From Marinibacterium sp050389775 (GTDB lineage Bacteria; Pseudomonadota; Alphaproteobacteria; Rhodobacterales; Rhodobacteraceae): DNA of 64,000 nt. The stretch covers positions 3,534,001-3,598,000 of the forward strand of contig NZ_CP177144.1 in NCBI RefSeq assembly GCF_050389775.1, given 5' to 3'. A model generated the notes under the pieces. The model searched no databases. It was not told the origin of the DNA and was given only the letters and a program-made list of their open reading frames with translations. The position numbers and the translations under genes are program-made. This document shows positions 8,122 through 15,967 of this stretch, in pieces; within the stretch, counting starts at the first letter, position 1, and the number at the start of each line of letters is the position of its first letter.

Positions 8122-9921
8122 TCAATCCGGCAGGGCGAAGACCGTCATCTGGCCACCCAGAGCGGTATAGCTGCTCAGACCGGCATATCCGCCCACGGCG
8201 CCGAGGCCGTCGTTCGGATTGACCAGGCCTGCCGCAAGGCCGATCCCGGCCCAGCCGCCGATGCCCGAGAACACCGCGACGTACTGCTTGCCCTTGTGGG
8301 AATAGGTCATCACGTTGCCGATGATGCCCGAGGGCGTCTTGAAGCGGTAGAGCTCTTCGCCGGTGGTCGCGTCGACCGCCTTCAGGTAGCCTTCGAGCGT
8401 GCCGTAGAACACCACGTCACCCGCGGTGGCCAGCGCGCCGGACCAGACCGAGAATTCCTCCGGCAGCGACCAGACGATCTCGCCCTTGATGTTGTCCCAG
8501 GCGATGAAGTTGCCCATGCCGCCATGGCTGTTGGGCGCGGGATACATCGCCAGCGTGGCGCCCACATAGGGCTGACCGGCGGTGTAGGACACGCGGAACG
8601 GCTCATAGTCCATGCAGACGTGGTTGGTCGGCACGTAGAACAGTTCCGTCTTGGGCGAATAGGCCGCCGGCTGCTGGTCCTTGGTGCCCAGGGCCGCCGG
8701 GCAGATGCCCGTCGAGTTGACGTCTTCGCCGTTCTGCTCGGTCGAGTATTCGGCCACGACGGCCGGGCGGCCGTAGGTTTCCGAATTCGGGTCCATGTCG
8801 ACACCGGTGGTCCAGTTCACGACCGGGTCGAACTTTTCGGCCACCAGCAGCGCGCCGGTTTCACGGTCGAGCGTATAGCCCAGGCCGTTGCGGTCGAAAT
8901 GGGTCAGCAGCGGGCGCATCTCGCCGTCGATTTCCTGATCCGTCAGGATCATCTCGTTGATGCCGTCGTAATCCCATTCGTCATGCGGGGTCATCTGGTA
9001 GACCCACTTGGCCACGCCGGTATCGGGATTGCGCGCCATGATGGTCATCGACCACTTGTTGTCGCCCGGGCGCTGCGCCGGGTTCCAGGTCGAGGGGTTG
9101 CCGGTGCCGTAATAGACCAGGTCCAGTTCCGGGTCATAGGAATACCAGCCCCAGGTCGCCCCGCCGCCGATCTTCCACTGATCGCCTTCCCAGGTGTTCA
9201 GCGAGCTGTCGGCGCCCACGGGCTTGCCCAGTTCGGTGGTGTTTTCCGGGTCGAACAGGATCTGCTCGTCCGGGCCCATGGAATAGGCGCGCCAGACCTG
9301 CTCGCCGCTTTCCATGTCATAGGCGGTCACGTGGCTCTGCACGCCGAATTCACCGCCCGAGATGCCGACGATGACCTTGTCCTTGACGGGCAGCACGGTG
9401 GCCGTGTTGGTTTCGCCCTTGGACGGGTCGCCGTTGACGACCGACCACTTGACCGCCCCGGTCTTGGCGTCCAGCGCCACGACGGTGGTGTCGGCCTGGT
9501 GCAGGAAGATCATGCCATTGGCATAGGCCGGACCACGGTTGACCGTGTCGCAGCACATGACCGGGATGACATCCGGGTCCTGCTTGGGTTCGTATTTCCA
9601 GATGATCCGGCCGTCGGCGTTCAGGTCGAGCGCGTAGACCTTGTTCGGGAAGGGCGTGTGGACATACATGATGTCGCCCACGACCAGGGGGCCGCCTTCA
9701 TGGCCGCGCAGGACGCCGGTCGAGAAGGTCCAGGCCACCTGCAGGTCACCCACGTTGTCGCGGTTGATCTGGCTGAGCTTGGAATAGCGGGTGTTGGCGT
9801 AATCGCCGGTCTGCAGCACCCAGTCGTTCGGGTTGGACTGCAGCGACAGAACGCTGTCATTGGCAAGTGCCGCGCCGGACATCATGGTGCCGGCAAGCAG
9901 GCATGCGACAAGCTTTTTCAT
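8122..9921 (-). CDS. xoxF: Lanthanide-dependent methanol dehydrogenase XoxF (PQQ)
   Basis: 599 residues with a signal peptide (MKKLVACLLAGTMMSGAALA) and the eight-bladed PQQ propeller of methanol dehydrogenases. Visible key residues: vicinal Cys123-Cys124 (VIPVMCCDTV), metal ligand Glu191 (SGGEFGV), Asn275 (GTGNPSTW), catalytic Asp317 and, two residues later, Asp319 in HDEWDYDGIN. That extra Asp replaces the Ala of calcium-type MxaF and is the known signature of rare-earth binding. ATG 9921 follows GGAGGAACC; the ATG four codons upstream is part of that ribosome binding site. It oxidises methanol (and possibly formaldehyde) in the periplasm and passes electrons to XoxG. It appears to be transcribed alone, from a promoter region with several inverted repeats, to the terminator at 8073-8100. 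Confidence 0.96.
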   Translation of the reverse strand: MKKLVACLLAGTMMSGAALANDSVLSLQSNPNDWVLQTGDYANTRYSKLSQINRDNVGDLQVAWTFSTGVLRGHEGGPLVVGDIMYVHTPFPNKVYALDLNADGRIIWKYEPKQDPDVIPVMCCDTVNRGPAYANGMIFLHQADTTVVALDAKTGAVKWSVVNGDPSKGETNTATVLPVKDKVIVGISGGEFGVQSHVTAYDMESGEQVWRAYSMGPDEQILFDPENTTELGKPVGADSSLNTWEGDQWKIGGGATWGWYSYDPELDLVYYGTGNPSTWNPAQRPGDNKWSMTIMARNPDTGVAKWVYQMTPHDEWDYDGINEMILTDQEIDGEMRPLLTHFDRNGLGYTLDRETGALLVAEKFDPVVNWTTGVDMDPNSETYGRPAVVAEYSTEQNGEDVNSTGICPAALGTKDQQPAAYSPKTELFYVPTNHVCMDYEPFRVSYTAGQPYVGATLAMYPAPNSHGGMGNFIAWDNIKGEIVWSLPEEFSVWSGALATAGDVVFYGTLEGYLKAVDATTGEELYRFKTPSGIIGNVMTYSHKGKQYVAVFSGIGGWAGIGLAAGLVNPNDGLGAVGGYAGLSSYTALGGQMTVFALPD

Positions 9922-10007
9922 GGTTCCTCCCATTCAGAAACGCGGATCAGCATCATTCCTCCTTGACGCGGATCCGTGCGGGTCTTGACAGAGACAGAGG
10001 ATTTAAC

Positions 10008-10044
10008 CGTTGATTTTCAACGATTTGACAGATTTCAGGCTGTC
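10008..10044. promoter_or_regulatory. xoxF upstream inverted repeats
   Basis: CGTTGA-TTT-TCAACG (10008-10022) is a perfect 6-bp inverted repeat, and GACAG...CTGTC (10027-10031 and 10040-10044) a second, spaced one. Both lie 87-123 bp upstream of the xoxF start, in an AT-richer stretch of an otherwise very GC-rich locus. They look like binding sites for a regulator or part of the promoter; no -35/-10 pair is convincing. Confidence 0.4.
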
Positions 10045-10091
10045 CCCGTATACCGATGTGAACCGATGAGACGCGACGTTGCAACCGAAAA

Positions 10092-10106
10092 TCTCAGAAT
10101 CTAAGA
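10092..10106. promoter_or_regulatory. Palindromic operator candidate, site 3
   Basis: TCTCAG-AAT-CTAAGA is the same pattern as sites 1 and 2 with one mismatch, overlapped by a perfect CTAAG-A-CTTAG (10101-10111). It is centred about 178 bp before the xoxF start, beyond the other inverted repeats of that promoter region. Inferred from recurrence. Confidence 0.45.
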
Positions 10107-10126
10107 CTTAGGTAGGGCCGCGTTCC

Positions 10127-11284
10127 TCACTCCCATTCGAGGGCGCGATAGGCGCTTGTCAGGTTGCGTGGATGAAAGGTGTCGGACAGCAGCCAGGCGC
10201 CGGGTTCCGCAGGGTCAAACTGGCCCGCCACACTGGCCTCGGGACCGGCATGTGTGCCGGCCTCCGCAGCGCCCTCCTTGCCGGTTCCCGTGTCGCCATC
10301 CGGGCCGGCGCCTGTGCCCGCCCCCGGCCCGGCCTGCCTGTCCGGCGCCGTGATCGTCGCCTGCGGTCCGGCGCCCAGCAGGTCGATCAGCGCCACGCCC
10401 CCGTCCAGCGCCGCGCGCACCTCGGCCACCAGCGCATCGAGATAGGCCGCCGTTGGCCCGGCCGCCCCGGGCCAAGGTGCGGCGACCGGGCCATGGCCGG
10501 GCACGACCCGGTCGGCCGGGCGCTCCCCGGCGGCGGCAATCGCGCCCTGCCAGCCGCGCAGGTCGCCGTCGATCGACGGCATGTGTCCCAGGAACACCAG
10601 GTCGCCCAGGAACCATGTGCCGGTCCGCCGGTCATAGACGCTCAGGTCGTTGGACGTGTGGCCCGTGGCATGCCGGCGCAGCTCCAGCACGCGGTTGCCC
10701 AGGTCGATCTCGTCCGGCGCCGCCCGGATCTCGGGCGGCACCTCCGCCGCCTGCCAGCCCGGCCCGATGTCGCGGGCATAGGCCGCGTGGTAATGGGCGT
10801 AGCGGGCCGCGAGACCGGCCGCCAGGGCCGGATGAGCCACCACCCCCGCGCCCTGCCCGGCGATCATCCCCGCCCCCATCACGTGGTCGGGATGCATATG
10901 CGTCAGCACCAGCCATCTCACCGGCAGATCGCTGCGCGCCCGGATCCCGGCCAGCAGCGCCCCGGCCACCGCATCCGACCCGCCCGCGTCGATCACCGCG
11001 ATCGCATCGTCGCCGATGACAAAGCCGATGTTGGCCGTGTCGCCCCCGTTGCCCGGCCCCGGCTCGGCCTGGGCGCCCTTGTGCACGTAGACCCCGGGCG
11101 CCACCTCGGCCAGCCAGAACCCGTCGGTCCCGCAGGTCCAGGCCTGTTTCGAAACGCCGGCGGCGGGGAGATACGCTCTCCCCGCCGCCTGGCATGTTGC
11201 CTCGTCCGGCCAGGTGCCGGCCGTTACCGTCTCGCAGTCGCCCGGCGCGCCGGTCAGGCACGCCAGGACCAGCAACGGCAGCAT
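10127..11284 (-). CDS. Quinoprotein-associated zinc metallohydrolase (MBL fold)
   Basis: 385 residues from ATG 11284. A short leader (MLPLLVLACLTGAPGDC) and Cys-containing segment precede a metallo-beta-lactamase domain with the metal motif THMHPDH, a further His in RRHATGHT, and Asp/His in FLGDLVFLGH and VPGHGP. It fits the 'quinoprotein relay system' hydrolase family related to SoxH. The C-terminal 130 residues carry a Gly/Ala-rich low-complexity insert (about residues 315-360) before a conserved-looking end (PGAWLLSDTFHPRNLTSAY). It follows flhA on the minus strand with a 4 nt gap, so the two are co-transcribed. The substrate is unknown; a thioester is possible. Its leader resembles the whole 68-residue protein at 12485-12691. 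Confidence 0.82.
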   Translation of the reverse strand: MLPLLVLACLTGAPGDCETVTAGTWPDEATCQAAGRAYLPAAGVSKQAWTCGTDGFWLAEVAPGVYVHKGAQAEPGPGNGGDTANIGFVIGDDAIAVIDAGGSDAVAGALLAGIRARSDLPVRWLVLTHMHPDHVMGAGMIAGQGAGVVAHPALAAGLAARYAHYHAAYARDIGPGWQAAEVPPEIRAAPDEIDLGNRVLELRRHATGHTSNDLSVYDRRTGTWFLGDLVFLGHMPSIDGDLRGWQGAIAAAGERPADRVVPGHGPVAAPWPGAAGPTAAYLDALVAEVRAALDGGVALIDLLGAGPQATITAPDRQAGPGAGTGAGPDGDTGTGKEGAAEAGTHAGPEASVAGQFDPAEPGAWLLSDTFHPRNLTSAYRALEWE

Positions 11285-11288
11285 CGGA

Positions 11289-12401
<1,113 letters not shown>

Positions 12402-12484
12402 TCTGACGTCCCTCCGATAGGTCTTCGGCCGCGACGCTAACGCCCCCGGCCGGCGGTGCCAAGTTGGCCGTTGGTCGGACTGGC

Positions 12485-12691
12485 TCAGGTGGTTTCTTCC
12501 GTGGTGATCATGGCGCAGTTCCAGGACTGCACCTGCCAGGCCTCGTTCATGATCTGCCAGCGCGCCACGCGCGGGATCGACGAATAGAGGCATTGCGACG
12601 GGCTCAGCCCCGGGGTCAGCAGCGTGAGGTTATGCGCGCGGCAATGGGTGGGATCCCGCGCCAGGCAGGCGATGACGATCAGTTCCAGCAT
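12485..12691 (-). CDS. Small cysteine-containing protein, 68 aa
   Basis: A 68-residue frame from ATG 12691, preceded by AAAGGAG with good spacing. It begins MLELIVIACLARDPTHC and contains four cysteines spread along the chain. The ORF extends upstream in frame through the oppositely oriented gene, so only this downstream part is credible. The start (M-L-x-L-x-V-x-A-C-L, then P-x-x-C and a later x-x-C) resembles the first 35 residues of the metallohydrolase at 10127-11284, suggesting a shared small domain. It is in the same direction as flhA, 83 bp upstream of it, and divergent from the gene at 12860. Function unknown. Confidence 0.7.
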   Translation of the reverse strand: MLELIVIACLARDPTHCRAHNLTLLTPGLSPSQCLYSSIPRVARWQIMNEAWQVQSWNCAMITTEETT

Positions 12692-12859
12692 GCTCCGGCT
12701 CCTTTCCGCCCGGGCGTAGGGTCTGGCCATGATCGTCCGGCCGGGGCTAGACTTCCACCGGGACAAAAGGCGCAGGCCGCGGCCTGTGCCGATCGGATCG
12801 GGGCAGCGGCCGGCCAGGCGCCCGCCGCGCCCGGGGGAGGAAGAGGAGGAGACCGACCC

Positions 12860-13813
12860 GTGACCAAAGATTTCATCCGCAGGGCCGGCGCCCTTGGCCT
12901 GGCCGGTCTGCTGGCCCTGCCCGGCGCCCCGGCCCGCGCCCAGCAGGCCGACGCGGCCCCCGGGCTGGTCATCGCCGACGCGCCCGGCCAGGCCGCCGCC
13001 CATCAAGAACGCCAGGCCGTTGACCTGTCGGTCGGCCATGCCCTCGCTCAGCCCTCGGACCGCGCCGTTGCCCAACCGGCCAGCATGGCCGTCACCCACC
13101 AGGCGGAGCAGACCCTTGCCCAACTGACGGGCCGGATCACAGCCCAGGCCGATGCACCGCCCGCCGCCCGGCTGGCCCAGGCCGCGGCCACACAATCCGC
13201 CCCCGAAACCCCGAACACGGCCTCCACGAACACGGGCCAGACCCCGCCCCAGATCGACCTGCTGTTCGGCACGGCCCACATGGCCGCCCTGCCCCCCGGC
13301 GCGCCGCTCGACTACACCGTGCGCGCGCTGCGCACCGACAGCACCAGCGGCGAGACACGGGCCACCACGGGCCATATCGCCCTGGCCACCGCGCCCGGGG
13401 CCGACGACCGGCGCCGCGATGTCGAGGCCGTGCTGACCCGCGACGGGACCAGCCGCAGCCTGCCGCCCTTCCAGTCGGTCGAAGGCAACCCGGTGCTGAT
13501 CATCTTCCTCGAACAGGTGCTGCAGGACCTGTCGCGCGACACCGGCGGATCCAGCTTCTACCTGCGCAACCGCATGCGCGACGGCATGGCCCGGGGGATG
13601 CAGGTGGAAACCCGGCCCGACGGCACCCGGCTGGTCATGCGCCCGCTGGCCGGTGATCCCAACACGGCCGCGCTGGGGGACTATACCAATCTCGAAATCA
13701 GCCTGCTGCTGGATGACAGCCTGCCCGGCATGTTCGCCCGGTTGTCGGCCGTGGCCGGCCCGGCCGACGCCCCGGTCTTTGTCGAAGAGGTGAGCCTTGA
13801 TGTCGAAAGCTGA
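12860..13813 (+). CDS. Secreted protein of unknown function
   Basis: 317 residues from GTG 12860, which follows AGAGGAGGAGAC. The N-terminus reads MTKDFIRRAGALGLAGLLALPGAPARAQQ, a signal peptide with an RR that might be Tat-like. Residues about 30-130 are a low-complexity Ala/Gln/Thr region. From IDLLFGTAHMAALPPGAPLDY onward the sequence looks folded and ends NLEISLLLDDSLPGMFARLSAV...VEEVSLDVES, with no cysteine. I do not recognise the family. It overlaps the next gene by 14 nt, so the two are a pair inside the methanol oxidation locus and probably act in the periplasm. Confidence 0.7.
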   Translation: MTKDFIRRAGALGLAGLLALPGAPARAQQADAAPGLVIADAPGQAAAHQERQAVDLSVGHALAQPSDRAVAQPASMAVTHQAEQTLAQLTGRITAQADAPPAARLAQAAATQSAPETPNTASTNTGQTPPQIDLLFGTAHMAALPPGAPLDYTVRALRTDSTSGETRATTGHIALATAPGADDRRRDVEAVLTRDGTSRSLPPFQSVEGNPVLIIFLEQVLQDLSRDTGGSSFYLRNRMRDGMARGMQVETRPDGTRLVMRPLAGDPNTAALGDYTNLEISLLLDDSLPGMFARLSAVAGPADAPVFVEEVSLDVES

Positions 13814-14162
13814 TCGCCTCTCACTGCCCCGCGCCGCCCTGGCCCTGCTCTTGGCCGGACCCGCCATGGCCCAGACCCCGGTGCTGAACGATTACCCCAC
13901 CGTGGCCCGGGCCGATTATGTCTTTGCCTGCATGAGCACCAACGGCGAAACCGCTGAAATGCTGGCCAAATGCTCCTGTTCGATCGACCATGTCGCCCGG
14001 CTTTTGCCCTATGACGATTACGTCAAGGCCGAGACGATCCTGCGCACCGTCCAGGTCGGCGGCGAAAAGGTCGCCCCCTTCCGCGCCTCGGCCCGCCACA
14101 AGGCCATGGTCGCCGACATGCGCCGCGCCCAGATCGAAGCCGATATCCTCTGCTTCCAGTGA
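13800..14162 (+). CDS. Small secreted Cys-rich protein of the xox locus
   Basis: 120 residues: signal peptide (core LPRAALALLLAGPAMAQ), then a compact helical domain with CMSTNGETAEMLAKCSCSID, i.e. three closely spaced cysteines plus one near the end (ADILCFQ). ATG 13800 is used; a TTG directly before it in frame is the alternative. It starts within the end of the preceding secreted-protein gene, indicating coupled translation. The cysteine pattern suggests two disulfides rather than heme (no CxxCH). No function can be named; the setting suggests a periplasmic helper of the quinoprotein chain. Confidence 0.72.
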   Translation: MSKADRLSLPRAALALLLAGPAMAQTPVLNDYPTVARADYVFACMSTNGETAEMLAKCSCSIDHVARLLPYDDYVKAETILRTVQVGGEKVAPFRASARHKAMVADMRRAQIEADILCFQ

Positions 14163-14525
14163 CCCCGCCCTGCCCGGATGCTTGCATCCGGGGCCGGCCG
14201 CACGGTGTAGCCGAATGCAGGCACGCGGATCATGGCCAGGGGCACCCCGCACAGGGTCAAGCGGATCACGGCCAAGGGCGCCCCGCAAGCCGGCATTCGG
14301 ATCACGGCCAGGGGTACCCCGGATGCGAGCATCCGGGTCACAACCCGAGGTGCCCGGAAACAAGCATCCGCATCATGTCCAATGGCACCTCGGATGCCAG
14401 CATCCGCATCACGGCCAGGGGCACCCCGAAAGCAAGCATCCGGTTCACGGCCAAGGGCGCCCGGAAACAAGCATCCGCATCACGGCCAAGGGCGCCCGGA
14501 TGCAAGCATCCGGGCGACGGCCACC
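14163..14525. repeat. Tandem array, 35-36 bp units
   Basis: The gap between two convergent genes is filled by about nine imperfect copies of a 35-36 bp unit whose core reads ATCCGCATCACGGCCAAGGG, followed by GCGCCCGGA and an AAGC end. Copies from about 14290 onward are the most regular. Unit ends vary by one base and by substitutions at the same few positions. No spacer/repeat alternation, so it is a minisatellite rather than a CRISPR array. Several frames stay open through it on both strands, producing spurious ORFs. Confidence 0.8.
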
Positions 14526-14528
14526 AGA

Positions 14529-15557
14529 TCAGAACGCCGCGTCCAGTGGAAAGCTCTGGGCAAAGGCCGCGCCGTCGGTGTCCTCGGCCTCGACGCGCAG
14601 CGGCCCGGTGCCCGCCGGAGTGAACCGGAACCGCAGCGAAGGATCCTCGCTCAGGGAAATCCCGCCTTCCAGCGCAAAGAGCGGCCGGTCGCCTTCGAAC
14701 ACCGCGATGCGGTCGACGAACCGGGGCGGAACGTACAGCTGGGTGACCTGGTCCAGCTGGAACCCCGAATTGTTGGGATGGCGGATCATCACCTGGGCAT
14801 CCAGCCGCCCGTCACCGCCCGTCGCCGACCCGGCCGCATCGAAGAGCCGCATCTTCATCTTGCCCATGGCCGCCAGCGCCGCCGCCGGATCACCCGTGGC
14901 CGGGGCCGAACAGCCGCCCGAAGCCTTGACGTAACGCGCCGTCTGCATCCAGCTGCCATCGCTCAGCCCGACCACCGCGCGCACGTTGGAATAGGCATTG
15001 ACCCGCAGCCGGGTCGAGATCTCGATCACCGGGCCCATGGCCTCGCCCAGGGTAAAGGTCGCGGCCACCGGCGCGGGGTTCTCGTCGACGATCAGGGTCA
15101 GGCTGTCGACATGGCGGCCCGGGCCCGGATCGATGCGCAGGCGCACGGGCACGGCGGCGGCATCATGGGCGCGATAGGGCGCTTCGAGCGAGATGGCCTC
15201 GCCGGCCTCGGCGATCACCAGGTCCTCGGGGAAAATCGCCGCGCGGATCTCGGCCCAGGTCTCGCCGGGCTGTTCCGGCGCGGCCATGCGGTCCTGCGCG
15301 GCGGCGCCGGCCATCGGAACGGTTCCGGTGGCCATCACCAGCCCGGCGGCCAGCACGACGGCCCGCATCGCCCGGCCCCTGCGCTGCCCTGTTGACCGGC
15401 CGTCGGACAGGCGCCCCGCGCCCCCCGGCCCTGTTGATCGGCTGTCGGACAGGCGCGCCCCGCCACCCGGCCCGTACCCGTGATTTGCGCTGTGTTTGGC
15501 CCGGTACATGGCCCGGAATTTGACCCCGATGACGGCCCCGGTTGTCGACAGACGCAT
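14529..15557 (-). CDS. Quinoprotein dehydrogenase-associated SoxYZ-like carrier protein
   Basis: 342 residues if started at ATG 15557, which has GGGAGGAGGAG upstream. The classic signal peptide, MRAVVLAAGLVMATGTVPMAGAAAQ, begins only at ATG 15368 (279 residues), which has no ribosome binding site; the extra 63 residues carry a duplicated G-A-R-L-S-D-S-R-S-T-G-P stretch. The mature part is a fusion of a SoxY-like domain (swinging-arm-like YVKASGGCSAP) and a SoxZ-like domain (VMIRHPNNSGFQLD, then VTQLYVPPRFVDRIAVF). In Sox systems SoxYZ carries sulfur on the SoxY cysteine; this family is linked to PQQ dehydrogenases and its cargo is not known. Convergent with the pair at 12860-14162. Confidence 0.82.
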   Translation of the reverse strand: MRLSTTGAVIGVKFRAMYRAKHSANHGYGPGGGARLSDSRSTGPGGAGRLSDGRSTGQRRGRAMRAVVLAAGLVMATGTVPMAGAAAQDRMAAPEQPGETWAEIRAAIFPEDLVIAEAGEAISLEAPYRAHDAAAVPVRLRIDPGPGRHVDSLTLIVDENPAPVAATFTLGEAMGPVIEISTRLRVNAYSNVRAVVGLSDGSWMQTARYVKASGGCSAPATGDPAAALAAMGKMKMRLFDAAGSATGGDGRLDAQVMIRHPNNSGFQLDQVTQLYVPPRFVDRIAVFEGDRPLFALEGGISLSEDPSLRFRFTPAGTGPLRVEAEDTDGAAFAQSFPLDAAF

Positions 15558-15967
15558 GGCTCCTCCTCCCGCTCTGCGTTCGGGACCAAGGCTGACACGG
15601 CGGCCCCCGGCCTGTCGATGGCGTCATGGTCGTAGAAAACCGGCCCCTCGGCGGGCGTTTCGGTCACATCCGCGTGACCCCTGGCCTTGCGGGCCGGTCG
15701 CATGCCGGGGGGAGGTGTTCGGCTGAACGGCGATCTTCGCGGGGCAATGCCCAGGGTTCATCGCAGTCCGGTCGCGATACGGGGATCACCCGATCCCACC
15801 CACCACGCGCGGATCACCACACGGGACGAATTGCAAAACAGCCATGACAAAGGAGCAACGTGCCCGGCCCGATCATACCGATCAGCCCGCATCGGGCCGG
15901 TCAAGCCCGCGGCCACTGCCGGACGGACCCTACCCCGCGCCGGATCACCCGGCGCGGGACCAGGGGA
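15558..15967. other. Intergenic gap, no gene seen
   Basis: 410 bp between two minus-strand genes. It holds the terminator at 15934-15958 of the upstream gene and, near 15557, the ribosome binding site of the SoxYZ-like gene. The rest is GC-rich without a credible frame or RNA. Confidence 0.4.
15934..15958 (-). terminator. Hairpin downstream of the coiled-coil membrane protein
   Basis: CCCGCGCCGG (15934-15943) and CCGGCGCGGG (15949-15958) form a perfect 10-bp stem with a 5 nt loop, 9 bp after the stop codon at 15968. There is no T-tract, which is common for terminators in such GC-rich genomes. Confidence 0.55.

Noticed and set aside
7972..9966. 664-codon plus-strand frame over xoxF and part of its promoter
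   Set aside because: XoxF on the minus strand is certain; the translation is compositionally biased and lacks a start with a ribosome binding site.
12691..13867. Long minus-strand frame (460 codons) ending in the 68-residue protein
   Set aside because: Only the last 68 codons have a ribosome binding site and sensible composition; the rest is antisense to the secreted protein at 12860.
14163..14525. Possible CRISPR array (regular ~36 bp repeats)
   Set aside because: Units follow each other directly with no unique spacers, they are diverged from each other, and there are no cas genes in the window.
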